The translations under genes and the position numbers were made by a program. The notes below the pieces were generated by a model. The model searched no databases. It saw only the letters and a list, made by a program, of their open reading frames with translations, and had not been told where the DNA came from. Positions 24,772-37,224 of a stretch of DNA of 64,000 nucleotides are shown here, one piece after another; the stretch's first letter is position 1; the number at the start of each line of letters is the position of its first letter. Source of the stretch: Hypholoma sublateritium FD-334 SS-4 (taxonomy: Eukaryota > Basidiomycota > Agaricomycetes > Agaricales > Strophariaceae); contig KN817614.1 in assembly GCA_000827495.1 (NCBI GenBank), positions 62,001 to 126,000 of the forward strand, read 5' to 3'.

Positions 24772-26779
24772 CTACGCGATCCGCACCGTCTGCGCAAATC
24801 AAAATGTAAATCAGCAGCCGAATGCCAGGAAACTGGAAAGACGACCGACCTTGGCATATAGCGACTCCACGACCTTGCCTACCTGCGCCAGCGTTTCGAT
24901 AGCTGCGCCATATGTGTTCTGGTAGCGGTGAATCGACATCAGTATAAGATCATAGATGCCCGGAGCACTGAGGAAGGGACGCACATCAGCCTCTGGCTGT
25001 TCGTAGACCAGCAGACATCCGCGGCCCTGATCCAGGACACCGTAGAACACCTTGTCGAGGATCATTTGCGAGAGTCTGCAATCGGGCAAAGACGAGGAAA
25101 TGAATCAGCAAACATAGAACACGCAACGACGAGAAAATGGGGTGGTTGTAGAGGCGACCAAGGCATCCGTGAAGGATGTTGAATGCTTTTCCCCGGAACA
25201 GATTACAAACATAGGTTTGCACTTACTTCGCCTCCACCGCCTGCCGCTCTTGCCCAACGGTCTCCGCAACGTGCTCGATTTCGACTACCTCGTACGGCTC
25301 GACGATACGGAGCAGATTCTGTTCGAGTAGGGTATCATACAGAGCAGCGAGATGCGAGCGGATCGTAGAGTCCGACGAGAGCTCTGCACCAAAAAGCGTA
25401 TCAGAAATGACTCGGGTCAACTATATGTAAGGCGACACACCTTCCTTGTAATCTCGTAGTGCCTTCTCGAAATCCGCGAGATTCCGGTTCTGATGCGCAC
25501 GAGCTATGGCACGCATAGACTCCACGTCACGCATGCTCGCGTACTTGAGCGCGAGTTTGATCGTCAAAAGCGAGTTAACGTCCTCAGGCTACATAACAAC
25601 CATCGTCAGCAGTTTACAAAGGGTGAAGTCGTATGAGGTGCAATTGACCAGGTTTAGCATGACTTTGCACAAGAGCATGTACTTGAGCGCGCCGAGCGCG
25701 CCCTCTTCGCCCTGAGCAGACAAGTTCTCAAAGGCCTCGAAAAAGTAGGAGTAGGCGGTCTTGTAGTCCTTGTCTTCGGCGTGTAGGACGCCAGACTGCA
25801 GATCAAGGGCAGCTTGCAGCGACGGGGGACAGTATATCGAGTTGGCAGCTGTCCGTGATGACGTGAGGGCAGCCTGGGGAAGAAAGTCAGTTCCCATATC
25901 AAGAAAGGAATCATGGAGATAGGTACCTTGGACTTAGCCAAGTTTCCTATGCCACGATATACGCGACTCTCCAGGAGGTGCACTTCGGTGAGGATCATCT
26001 TGTCATCCAGACGCTTTAGCTCGGTCAAAAGGGTGTCGATGAGAGAGAGGGCGGGCTTGTATTGCTGGGTCTCTAGTTGCCTGCCGGGCGATGCTCGTCA
26101 GTTGGCTCCGGGAGTGCAAATGGGGAATGTCATCAAGGAAAGCGGCCCAAAAGACGCATCCGGATAATTGACATATAAGGAATGCTTACAGTCCAACAAG
26201 GCGGGTTTCCAGACTGTGCTTCAGGAAGATGCGCTTTTCGCTCTTCGCCCAGGTAATGTTGTCGGTAAGAGTCTTCATCTGGACATTTTGGCTTCCGGGG
26301 ATCGAGTTGAAATAGTCAAGGAGAGTACGGACTAGGAATACAGATCAGATGAGTATTCTGCAGATATAAGTTACACATACTGAGTTTGGCTGTTTTGGCT
26401 TTCGCAGTGGAGGACATGAATGCCCTCGAATGTGTGATGACTTCGGCGAGACCCTGAGCATTTCTGCCGCAATCGGGTTAAGGTTGCCGACATCGTAGGA
26501 CGCGATGTGCTCACTTGGTGTCACGGTATAGCTCGCCGAGCTTCAACAGAGCCACCTCCTGATCCCGCAGATCCTGAGCATGGTCTTCGTCCCTCGGTGT
26601 CGCGGAAGATACTACGAATTTACCGTCAGTGCTGATCTCGGTTCCAACGAAGATATAATACCACTCGAGTTAGCTAGTATTTGCTTGTAGATGTTCTCAG
26701 CTTCCTGCGGTCTTGATTTGGAGGCAGCTTCTGCCTGCTTGAGGAGGTCGGCGACAGAGATCTTGGAGGATGTAGCCAT
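24772..26779 (-). CDS. rpn6: 26S proteasome regulatory subunit RPN6 (PSMD11)
   Basis: Eleven exons: 26779-26662, 26611-26515, 26463-26381, 26331-26190, 26080-25927, 25873-25649, 25588-25441, 25383-25227, 25075-24985, 24918-24850 and 24789-24772. They give 433 residues, the usual family length of about 420-435. Diagnostic segments are [95 protein letters not shown] and [17 protein letters not shown]. The last two belong to the PCI domain (~290-400). RPN6 is a lid subunit that clamps the lid to the 20S core through its N-terminal helical solenoid. One donor (GTCAAT at 25,648) is weak, but it is the only one that keeps the conserved reading. The gene is divergent from rpn7 with 118 bp between the two ATGs. 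Confidence 0.96.
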
Positions 26780-26897
26780 GATGATGATATGAAGGAGAGG
26801 AGCGGGCGACGAGGGACACGCGTCGACGTCGTGGGAAAGCTGAAGCTGACGCGTCGCCCTTCCATTTTGGGCGCAGGGTCTTTAACCTCTCACTACC
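26780..26897. promoter_or_regulatory. Shared bidirectional promoter of rpn6 and rpn7
   Basis: Only 118 bp separate the divergent ATGs of two proteasome lid genes, so both core promoters and 5' leaders must lie here or inside the first exons. There is no TATA box. ACGCGT occurs twice, at 26,818-26,823 and 26,849-26,854, 31 bp apart. ACGCGT is the core of the MluI cell-cycle box known from other fungi, but binding here is inference. I see no copy of the yeast Rpn4 (PACE, GGTGGCAAA) element. Confidence 0.75.
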
Positions 26898-28450
26898 ATG
26901 GCCGACGAAGTCGTATATCCCTACCCAAATCTCTCTGTAGCCCAGAATGTATTCGTTCTCGCGAATCCCGCTCTCAAGACCCTGCACAAGGATGCCCACA
27001 CGGAATTGGTAGCCTCAATTGAGGCCGATGGTACGCCGCTTGTTCGTCCGTGCACCACATGCGCTAAGGAATTGCAGAGATGGCCCCATACTACAGGAGC
27101 CTCGCCGCCTCTGGATCATCGATATCCGTCGACAAAATCCTCCTCGATAAATTGGAGAAGGCCAACGAAGACGAACTGAAGCGTCTCGACGAACGGCTAG
27201 CGGAGGCGGAGAAGACGGAGGGAGAATCAGAGATCTCGGATGCGCTCAAGGCACGCGCGAACTACTTGACGAGGATCGGTGACAAGGTATGTTGCGCAGA
27301 GTCATTTTCAAGCCGCGTTATTGAGCGATGCGCGTAGGAGCGGGCACTGGAGGCGCAGAAGCTGGCGCTGGAGAAGACGCCTGGCCTGGGATCGCGTATC
27401 GACATCGTGCTCACCATCGTGCGGATCGGCTTCTTTTTCAGTGACACAGATGTGGTCACTTCAAATATGGCCAAAGCAGAAAAGTGAGTCCCAATACTAT
27501 GTTCAATATACACCAGTGGTTTAATGAACACCAGGCTAATTGACGAAGGTGGCGACTGGGACCGCCGAAATCGCCTGAAAGTGTACAACGGCCTTCATCT
27601 CGTTTCTATCCGCCAGTTCTCTCGTGGTGGGAACCTCCTGCTCGAAGCATTATCAACATTTACTGCCACTGAACTTCTCCGATACAATGACTTCGTCTCG
27701 CTCACCGTCATTGCCAATGCACTGAGCCTGAAGCGGGTGGATTTGAAGAAACGCGTAGGTGCTCTAACACTCGAAACTGTGAACATGAATTAACTGAGAT
27801 CATGTAGCTAATTGGAGCGCCTGAGGTTAACCAAGTTTTACCCGATATCCCCGTGCTAGGTGACCTGGTGAAAAACCTGTACGAATGTCACTACGACAAA
27901 TTCTTTGTGGCCCTCTGTAAGTATCACCTATTCCCTCACTCGCAATCGTAAATTACCCGATCTCTCCCCCTGCCCTTCGTTTTCGCATATACGTCAATAT
28001 ACTGACGTCTTGCTCACGCCGTAGCCACCCTCGAACAAACCCACCTCATCCCCTCACGCATCCTCGCCCCCCATGCGCGCTTCTACGTACGCGAAATGCG
28101 CATCCTCGCGTACGCCCAGCTGCTCGAGAGTTACCGCAGTCTCACCTTGCAAAGCCTATCCGCTGCGTTCGGCGTCACCACCGAATTCATTGACAGGTGC
28201 GCCTTTTCCAATCGCCCTCTCGCATGTTGTCCCCCTGCCCCCTCTCTGCTAATTTACGTTTGCTGACCACCCACATAGTGAGCTCTCACGGTTCATCGCG
28301 ACGGGCCGGCTGCACGCATCGATCGACAAGGTGCATGGCATCGTCGAGACAACGCGGCCGTCGCTCAAGAATGCGCAGTACGAGACCGTCGTAAAACAAG
28401 GCGACATTTTGTTGAACCAAGTGCAGCGGCTGAGCAAGGTGCTGTATTAG
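26898..28450 (+). CDS. rpn7: 26S proteasome regulatory subunit RPN7 (PSMD6)
   Basis: Seven exons: 26898-27030, 27078-27286, 27338-27483, 27535-27754, 27808-27916, 28025-28196 and 28279-28450. They give 386 residues, against about 389 for the human protein. Family segments include [90 protein letters not shown] and a C-terminal PCI winged helix ([20 protein letters not shown], then [17 protein letters not shown]). RPN7 is a lid subunit that neighbours RPN3 and the lid deubiquitinase arm. The start ATG has a good CCATGG context and lies 118 bp from the rpn6 start. All junctions are in phase with GT-AG borders. Confidence 0.96.
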
Positions 28451-29478
28451 AGTGGGGTGAGTAGCTCATTGTAGGATGAAATACCATGGACTTCGCTGGC
28501 GTAGGCGTTGAGTTGTGTAAGGTCGTCAAATTACCCCTCCACAAGGCCCAATGAGCACTACAAATGGTATTATGAGTGTCCAGTCCATTTCAGGGAGAGA
28601 TAACCAATCCCCTCTGCGCGTTTCTCCGTAAACCCCTCGTTAACCCACCACGGCGCTTCGTGATGACTTGTCCAATCACTGAGCTCACGCTATTGCTGGG
28701 GTGGTCGTTTTTTTTTCGTTTTCTAGCATGTTCCTTCTATCTAGCGGCTAGCTGGAATCCTGATGATGAATTGCGCGCTGTTGGTCAATATGATCTTGGA
28801 TCAATATCACGACATCCTCCGTTATCACTGGAAATCAATACTATTTCGACAGATACTACGAAGACGGACTGTGTTTCTGCACACACAGCCCAAGAATCCT
28901 ATTGCAATGCGTTAGCCCGCTGTGTCCAGCTGTGCCTTATTTCTTGGCTCTTTGCCTTCTAATCGCTCGTAGACTCTCATAGCCTTGCTGCCAGACACTG
29001 CCGCGGCCGGTGCCGATAATGCTATTCGTTTGCCGAAGAGACCAGCTAGAGATATTTGCATTCCATCAGACTTTGAAAGGTCCATTCCGTACGCCGATTA
29101 TATTTGTCTCCTGTGCTCTTCTCTCCTAATTTTGTCCTTTCAGTGCTGCTGCGTGGCGTGCGCACCAGATACCCGTCACACATGTCAATTTGAAACGGAG
29201 ATTGAAATATTATGGGGGTCCACAGGCCCTGAGCACGGCGTTCTTCCTTACTCGCCCAACTAACGCACCCCATCGTCTACTGTTCCGTAACCCTTACCAG
29301 CTCGTATAATTGGTGAGTGGTTATACCAAGTGGGTCCAGCACCCAATCCGCTGGAAGTTCCAAGGGAGCGGTAGTGGCTGCCTTCATCAGCTCCGGCAGC
29401 CATGCCATCCACTGTTTCGGGTCGCCCGCCATTTCCTTGTAATGCATACTCAATTTCTCGTAGCCTTCGCAGATATAG
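28451..29478. other. Intergenic stretch between rpn7 and the CDF gene
   Basis: About 1 kb that carries the rpn7 3' end and the upstream region of the transporter. No open frame here has recognisable content, and no repeat stands out. Confidence 0.5.
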
Positions 29479-31422
29479 ATGGCAGACCTTGGAGTGGACC
29501 CAGAACTCGGTCACGTACTAGTAAGCTTCTGCATTATTCTGTTTTTTTGTCCGATTTATCACCGTCAAATCAGCCTCCCACCACCACAGAGCTTAATAGC
29601 CAAGCGGATGTCCATATTGACGTTGGAAGGACTGCTACCGCTACACCTTCCATCAATGCTAATGATCCCTTTGGGATCCGTGATGGCCTTATCTCTGACA
29701 CAGAGCTTGTTGGTTTACGCAAGCGCAGGAAGGGCAAGGCAATTGGTAAATACCAATCACGCCAGAACGATGTTTGTCTTTCTGCTCTCTGAATCCGTAT
29801 GCATGAGCCGTCGTACTAATTTCTATACCTAGCTCATCTCCGCATTTCTCAAACCCATTGAGGAGCACTCGGAGGATGCAAAAGCTGAGGAAGAGGCCGC
29901 CAGATTGCCTGTTTGTATTATTTCTATTCCTTCGCACGCGCATTACGAGTAACCCTAACAGCGTGTGTACAGGTCAAGATCGCTATATATGCCAGCCTAT
30001 TGTGTAATTGTGCTCTGGCTATCTTGCAAAGTAAGCAAGCTGTCAATATTCTCCGATGTTCTGCTAGCTAAATGAATCCTACAGTATACGCTGCAGTGTC
30101 GTCTGTTTCGTTATCTCTTCTGGCAACCGGAATTGATTCCGTCTTTGACGTGGGGAGCAACATCTGGCTATTCTTTATTCATCGACAGGCCGAGAGGTTA
30201 GATGGCGAGCGATGGCCAGTAGGTGGCGCACGTCTGGAAACTATAGGAAATATTGTATATGGTTCGTACCTCCACCGAATCGCATTACCATACCTATAGT
30301 TTAATCCCTTTATTTATTAGGGTCTCTGTAAGTGGCCGAATCTACGCTCCATAGCATGTCGTTGAGGCACCATCATCAAGGATGGGCTCGGTCAACCTTG
30401 TAATTGTCGTTGAGGCGGCGCGTACTTTGTTAACTAAAAAAGGCGACGCACTTGCGCCTTTCCATCTTCCGTCCATCGTCGCTGTCGGCATTGCTCTTGG
30501 TAAGACTAATTTTTTTGCGCTCCATTTCCCCCCCTGTGGTCTGATACATTTTCCCTCAGGTGTCAAGCTTCTTCTTTTTATCTACTGCTATTCCATCCGA
30601 AACAAATCGAGCCAGGTCAGGGTTCTTTGGCAAGATCACAGAAACGATCTCTGGATAAATGGATTTGGTTTGTCTACATGATATTATCCATCTTTAATTG
30701 TTTCTGACGCGATCACTTTCCTGAAGGTATCGTCATGTCAATTCTCGGGAGTAAACTGACTTGGTGTACGTGTCACTTTACAATCATATCGATGCAACTA
30801 TAATCCATACTGTTTTTCAGGGCTCGATCCCACTGGTGCGGTCATGGTGAGGGTTTTACATGTACTTCATATGCTGTTAAGCAAGCTTACAAACTCGCCG
30901 GACAGATATCTTTAGGAGTCATCGCTTCCTGGGGTCGCACGATCTATAAGGAATTCGCCCTACTGGCGGGGAAATCTGCGTCTCATGATTTCTTGCAGCT
31001 CATAATCTACAAAGTGGCGACCTTTTCCGACGTCATAGACAAGGTGGACACAGTTCGGGCATACCATGTTAGTCGTAAACATTACCCTGCTCATCGTGCA
31101 ACACAAGCTAACGCGGGTTTCGTAGAGCGGACCGGTATGAATGAACCGATTAATCACCAAAATTTTCCATTGATCAGTATCCTATAGAATTACTTCGTGG
31201 AGGTGGATATCGTGATGGATGCAGATACACCTCTCCATGTTTCGCACGACGTCAGTGAATTACTGCAGAACAAGCTCGAAGCTCTGCCACATGTCGAGAG
31301 GGCGTTTGTCCATGTCGACTACGAATGGGAACATATTCCAGTATACCGCTTCCTCTTCTTGATAGTATCAGCTGCTCAATATTCTTCAGGAACATCGGCA
31401 GCGAAAGTCGACTTCTTCATGA
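29479..31422 (+). CDS. Cation diffusion facilitator, Mn-CDF type transporter
   Basis: Fourteen exons: 29479-29520, 29574-29771, 29833-29910, 29973-30030, 30085-30261, 30321-30327, 30381-30499, 30560-30667, 30727-30765, 30821-30846, 30906-31067, 31126-31134, 31188-31340 and 31390-31422. They total 402 residues with all phases consistent. A ~110-residue cytosolic N-terminus precedes six membrane helices and a C-terminal metal-sensing domain (AYHSGPNYFVEVDIVMDAD, HVERAFVHVDYEWEH). Helices 2 and 5 each carry DxxxD (DSVFD and DHRND), the pattern of the manganese branch of the family. Known role: proton-coupled export of divalent metal from cytosol to an organelle or outside. Mn as substrate is inferred from the motif. 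Exons 6 (7 nt) and 12 (9 nt) are microexons required by the conserved sequence. The start is the only in-frame ATG that splices cleanly. Confidence 0.92.
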
Positions 31423-33876
31423 CCCCGAAGGCCTCTGAAACCTGCCGTTTCCTTGTATCTTCCTGCAACTTCCGTGTCAGAGTTAACTGGAGATTATGTG
31501 CCACCGTATTTACAATATAATCGTTTACTACTTATAATTGACGATGAGGTTTAACATGAATGGCCAGCATCATCTCGAGTACGTATGCTAGACGTATCCG
31601 TGGGGTACCGTAATGAATCACGTAGATTTAGTTGGAAAGTGAAGTGAGGCAAAAGGGAAGAACTTCGCCCTTTTACCTGCCACCAACCTGCCACCCAGCT
31701 GGACGGCGCGATCGGCTAGTCCCGGTTGCGCGAGGGACGCCATCAGCTTAGCTAACATCGCTCGTTCTGGAGCAGGCGCGCCACGAGCGTATTTCAAGTG
31801 ATATAGTAGTTGAAGTTGAGTTGAAGCTGACTAGAAAAGAAGTCTCGTGAATAAATCACTAGCAGTAGTAATCCAGATTTACTGTGCTTGCGTACATGAC
31901 TGATTCTTGCGGTTGTCGCGATGTGTTTCGGGCACGATATAAACTTCCAGGCGCGTCCTATTTGCGACTCGCGTCGGCCTACGTTGACCATGCTCAGGCT
32001 CTGGGATAAAATGCTTACTAACAACAACAGCAATAAGAAAAAGACCTGACTTAGGTACACGAAATTTTTCTCCATTGAAAAATATACCTGAATGGGTTGC
32101 AGGTAAACAATTTTGAGGGGGTCGGCCAACGGTTGATGAGCCCGACGCGGAATATGCTGGGTACCTGGAGATTAAACGTTAAACCTCCAGTTCCACAAAT
32201 AACGGCATCACGGTGCACCGCTGCCTGTCACTTTGTTGGGAAATACCTGCAACCAATTTTTACTACTCAAAACGCTGGTAAGGATGGGAATTTGACGGCC
32301 GTCTCAACATGATTGAATTCAGGCCAGGTCAGAAAATCTCCATTTCGAGCATTGTGGGGTAAGTTGTGGCTTGTGCATACATGTACGCGCGAGCCTGCCT
32401 CCCGATGGTGCCTGTCCACACGGGGAAGTGTACTACATGGTGTGTAATAGTAATTACTCCATACTCTGAATGACGGAGTTAACACACCGCCGCCGCGGTG
32501 GACTCGTGCTGGGATATATTGAGATATGCGAGTACTCTCTGGCATTCACGCGCGCGAGCGGCACCATGCAGCACCCCGCTCATGTGGAACATCTTTCAAT
32601 GCGTAGTAAGTTTGAAGAACACTTTGGCGGCAATGAATCCACGGGACTGCGGCTGCCTGCGGTTTATAGAAAACAAATTTGGTCTCACGGTGACGCTGTA
32701 GAATACAGTGACCGTAGTACTAAGTAAGTAGTAGGCATACATACTAAGCTCACGCACTCGCGGCCGAGTCGGACCATTTCAAGGCTTTCCGATCAGAATG
32801 AAATGTGAGAATGAGATGTGAAGGATACCGCAGTCGTGCCTATCAGTTTTCAAAGAAGAGGCGTAGGTACAGAATTTATTATTGTGCACTGCATGTGCAT
32901 CTCATAAAATAGATAGTACTAGACGCTCGACATACAAGCGCCGAGTACTCGTGACCAAAATCCACTTGTCCTCAGAGGTTTGCCAGGAACATTCAGCGCC
33001 ACTCTGGGGCAGAGACGGCAGGAATTGTCACACAATTACTTGACGTTGGTAGAAAAACGCACAACGACATTTGAAAATGATATTGGGCCCTTTCTGGCAC
33101 GGCCTCGGGCGTAAGTCCGTCCGAGCTCTCGCTCACGGGGTTGGCGTAGTCGCTCGGTAAGCGGGGTGTTAGTCAGTAGTCACTTGACTTGAGAAGGGCA
33201 TGTTTGTAATGCTCTAATGTCACAGAGCCACTGTTCTATGGACATACGAATGTTTTTGACGAGTGTAGACGATTTTATGACGGTCACTGCACATGCTGAA
33301 AAGCCACGTTTCGACAAAGCAGAAGCTTCTCATTCCCCATATCAGGGTTGGAATTCCTCAGGAACACGCTGTCAAATACTTTTCCCAGGATAAAAATAAC
33401 GAAGCGGATGATAACCCAATTTGTAGTCCTTTTCGTTTGCCACTGAACGCCTGCTACTTTGAGCCTTAACATGATCTCGTTTATCCCATCACGAACTGCT
33501 TGTGGTATAACTCTATATTTCTTTCAATCATTTGGCTTGAATATACAGAGTTCATTGGCTTCCTTGAACGTGCTACTTATTTCAGTATCTGTCTATAGTC
33601 AAACAACGTCCGAAATGCCCATGACCATAAACAGGGGTTCTTTGAATCTGTGAGGTTCCTATTTTTCCTCTCTATTACAGAACACCGGCCGTCACGCGTC
33701 AATCAAGAGCCGTGGCATTTGTGGACGCCAAAAATAAATATAGCTGTTCCCTACAGAACTTCTCCCTTTCCGAAGAACCATGGTCACTTGGATGATGACT
33801 CAAATTGTACCCCCCGGCGCTCAGGAACCTCAACCATGACCTTCATGATCCGTGTAAAATATCTTGGGGGCTAAGA
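31423..33876. other. Intergenic, no gene seen
   Basis: About 2.4 kb without a supportable gene. Short open frames on both strands show no domain, signal peptide or splice pattern that builds a protein. No tandem or inverted repeat stands out. Confidence 0.5.
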
Positions 33877-33883
33877 TATAAAG
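33877..33883 (+). promoter_or_regulatory. TATA box of the aspartic protease gene
   Basis: TATAAAG ends 55 bp before the ATG at 33,939, a typical spacing for TATA-driven fungal secretome genes. Confidence 0.6.
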
Positions 33884-33938
33884 AAAGGGAGAAGGAGACT
33901 CTACGGACTCACAGACGTTTTCGCCAGCTACGTCAATC

Positions 33939-35678
33939 ATGTCCCCCGCTACATTCCTCGTAACTTTTATTCTTGCGCTTTCTGTTACTGCTACCCCGGT
34001 TCCAACTATCCTGTCATCACATACGTTACCCATCTCCCGACGCCTAAATCTGACAAACGTACACAACCTTGCACGACATGATCAAACTCGGGCAAAGCAT
34101 CTCAAAGTGAGAGGTACCGCTAGGGCGACAGGCCTCCATGTACGAGGTGATCCGATTATCGGGGCAGAAGAAGTTGAAAACCAAGGTATCGCATATGTTG
34201 CATCTGTCAACATCGGTTCTCCACCTACGAGTTGTATGTGATTTTGCAAGGCCTTGTTGGCACACGATGGTCTTACTGTTGTATGTATACAGATAATCTC
34301 ATTGTCGACACTGGGAGGTAATAATCTACAATTTAAAAGTGTAATCGCTGATGTATATAAAATGATCAGCTCCAACACCTGGGTAGGCGCAGGCAAAGGC
34401 TACGTACAGACATCCACAAGCTTTGAGACCGATACGCATGTGGTGGGTCCCCAGTATTCTTTCCCGGTATTTCCAATTAACTCGTAATTAGTATGTCCCA
34501 TACGGATCTGGAGCGTTCTATGGTAAGATGATTTGAGTTGTCGTGCTGCAAATTTTCGTGCTTATCGTCTTTAAGGAATGGAATATATTGATCAAGTATC
34601 GGTCGCATCGGCACTTGTTGTCCAGAACCAATCGATAGGGGTCGCTTCAGCTTCAGTAGGCTTTTCAGGCTTTGACGGTATACTCGGGTATGGTGTATCT
34701 ATCTGCCTTATATTTATTCATGTCTTAACGGCAGACTTTAAACAGTATCGGACCAGTGGATCTTACACTACAGTCGCTCAACTCCTACCCAAACAACCTC
34801 GTTCCAACCGTCACCGATAACCTTTTCGGAACTGGTACTATCAGTGAACACTCTATTGCAGTTTCCTTCGAGCCCATAACGATAGATGATGAGATGAACG
34901 GCGAAATTACCTGGGGTAAAAATTCATATGCACTCCGCGTTGACATGCTGCTGATCGATATGCCCTTTAGGAGGAGCTAATAGTAGCAAGTATATTGGAA
35001 ATTTAAGCCTACTGTGAGTATACACTTAACTTTACAGGCCGTTAACGCATATTTATTAACGAGGATAATCATCAGTCCCATAACCACAACGTCTCCTGCC
35101 TCCCAGTACTGGGGAATTGATCAATCCATTTCATATGGCGGGACCACCATCCTTTCGTCAACTGCTGGAATTGTAGATACTGGTTTGTACCACAAACTAG
35201 TCCAACCCAGCCTATTCTAAAAGCCAAATTTATCTCAGGAACAACTCTTGTCCTCATCGCTAGCGATGCATATGCTGCATATACAACAGCAACGGGGGCC
35301 GTTCTTGACAAAACCACTGGACTACTCCTCATTACTAAGACCCAGTTTTCGAACGTCAAGAGTTTATTCTTCCGCACGCCAAGCGGAGTACGTATTCCTT
35401 GACTTTTGAGCATAAAATATACTAAATTCTCAAAATTATAGAGCACTTTCGAGCTTACTGCGAATGCGCAGATATGGCCGCTGGCGCTAAACAGTGTCAT
35501 TGGTGGAACTTCAGGAAACGTCTATCTCATCGTTGGTAATCTCGGGACACCCAGCGGAGAAGGCTTTGACTTCATCCTCGGTCTCGCCTTTCTCGAGCGC
35601 TTCTACGCTGTCTTCGACACGGGAAGTCAGACTGTTGGGCTTGCAAACACCACCTTTACATATGCCACGACCAACTAA
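33939..35678 (+). CDS. Secreted aspartic protease, polyporopepsin-like (family A1)
   Basis: Ten exons: 33939-34233, 34293-34317, 34370-34442, 34492-34522, 34576-34687, 34746-34915, 34971-35013, 35076-35182, 35239-35387 and 35442-35678. They give 413 residues. Residues 1 to ~19 are a signal peptide (TFLVTFILALSVTATP), followed by a propeptide of ~70 residues. Both catalytic aspartates are present: D104 in IVDTGSSNTWVG and D284 in IVDTGTTL. The flap tyrosine is in VPYGSGAFYG. The C-terminus (GTPSGEGFDFILGLAFLERF, then YAVFDTGS) is close to polyporopepsin of polypore fungi. Role: acid endopeptidase secreted outside the cell. It is probably active, since the motifs are intact. It is grouped with two other small secretome genes within 5 kb. 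Confidence 0.94.
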
Positions 35679-36689
35679 TAATTCTCCCTTCCCCGGTTAT
35701 ATAGCGGGTACCCAGCAACATGTAAATTAATGCACGCCCTAGCGTGCTGTACAAAATATGTGCATATGTAGTCAACCAACAAATGGTCATTTCATAACGG
35801 AGGATTTAAAAAATAGTCTCCTTGTGATCCAGAGTTCGCGATGGTATACCGTTCAGCAGTATGGTTATTAAATTTAAGCACCTGTTACCACGCGGTCGAA
35901 CCGTCGTTGCCAAATATATAATTCGCCCTTGAGATTAAAAGCAATTCCTTTAACCGCCAGTTTGGCACCCACATGGAGCCCATTGACTCCGAAGCACCCA
36001 CCGAGCGCTTAATCTATTAGGGTATGCGGTAGCCTTAAAGTCGCAAAGTTCTTTATTAGACCCATGCACACGGTGGCAGACTTGTGGCAGACTGTCACAT
36101 AAGTGGGCGGAAAAAGGAGGGAGGACGTGAGCAGTTGTCTTTCTCAGAGACAACCGACACTCAGGCGGTGCCCAGGGGGCCCACAGCTCAAGAGCGGTCG
36201 TGGTAAGGAGGATCTGCAAAATAACATCGAACAGCCGGAATATTCGACATATATCATACTATATACTGCGAGATGGTGGACGCTAAGATTCCTTTACACC
36301 AAGGGGATGACCACATGAACGAAACCCGGTAGAGCAGGATTTTTGACTGACGCATTGGACCGCGCGGGTTCGCTTCCGCCAGCTCCTTTTGTTATCTAAT
36401 CTTGTCCCAAGATCTACAGCTGACTGCGCTGCTGATCGCGGAGATAGTGAGTTCCGTTAGCGTCATGTGACCGCGATTGGGAAGGCGCGACTGGCGACGC
36501 GCGCCTTTGACACTTCATTTGTTCACAATTTGTTTACATCAGCGCATTATCGCGTTAGGTACAGTCGATTAAATTTGAGCTGGCGAGTGTACCCTGTACG
36601 GAGAGATAGAATGACGCAAAGGTAAAACAGATCTGGAGTATTTCTGTCTACAAGTTACTATTACGCCGCATGCTCCAAGAAAGTTACGT
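35679..36689. other. Intergenic between convergent genes
   Basis: About 1 kb between the 3' ends of the protease and the cyanovirin homolog. No gene is supported. A GGGTTCGCTTCC box near 36,367 resembles a tRNA B box, but no cloverleaf forms around it. Confidence 0.5.
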
Positions 36690-37154
36690 TTAGCAGGTAA
36701 GAATTCCACCGGTGTTCGTAACACAGTCGTCTGTATAAATCTCAGATCTTTGACAGGTATGATGAGTGGAGCGCCTACCAAGGTCAGCAATTAGGGCACC
36801 GCCTGGGCAGCCACACTCCATGAACTCGCCGGTCACGATCTCGCATCCCGAGCATCCGAGGGCGGCGTAGTCTCCGCTAGAGTAAATGTGGTGAGATCAG
36901 GTAGCCTGACAAAAACTGTGAGCTTCAGCGTACTTGGCCTTGCAGACAAGTTCCGTAGCGGCAATGCCGATGCATGCGTTGAGGTTCAGTTCGCTGGTGG
37001 TTTCGCCGCCGTGGCCGTCGCCGCAGGTCGCTTGCAGGAAGTTGTTGCTTGGGAGGAAGATGTTACTGCACGTCGCACTGAATCCTCCTGCGGTGGCACC
37101 TTTAAGGGCGGAGAAGGCGGTGACAAAGAGGGCGGCGAAGGTAGTGAGCTGCAT
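36690..37154 (-). CDS. Secreted cyanovirin-N homolog (CVNH)
   Basis: Three exons: 37154-36934, 36876-36779 and 36730-36690. They give 119 residues. An N-terminal signal peptide (MQLTTFAALFVTAFSALKGA) is followed by one CVNH domain. Family marks are FSATCSNIFL, FLQATCGDG, SELNLNACIG, LVCKANGDYAALGCSGC, GEFMECGCPGG and the closing DDCVTNTGGILTC. CVNH proteins are small fungal and cyanobacterial lectins, some of which bind mannose glycans; ligand binding here is not shown. The reading through both introns restores the paired cysteines expected of the domain. A TATA box lies ~65 bp upstream. Transcription is convergent with the aspartic protease. Confidence 0.92.
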
Positions 37155-37216
37155 TGTATGACTTGAGTAGGGCTTGTGGGGCGAAGCGCTTGCCTTTCTT
37201 TCGTCGAGAAAGCCTG

Positions 37217-37224
37217 CCTTTATA
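37217..37224 (-). promoter_or_regulatory. TATA box of the CVNH gene
   Basis: TATAAAGG on the minus strand, 63-70 bp upstream of the ATG at 37,154. The spacing matches the other secretome genes in the window. Confidence 0.55.

Noticed and set aside
29950..29966. TAACCCTAAC in a CDF-gene intron considered as a telomere-like tract
   Set aside because: Only about one and a half units, likely chance or a branch-point region of the intron.
36319..36400. Possible tRNA: GGTAGAGCA-like segment followed by GGGTTCGCTTCC
   Set aside because: No acceptor stem or proper D-stem can be formed around the boxes on either strand.
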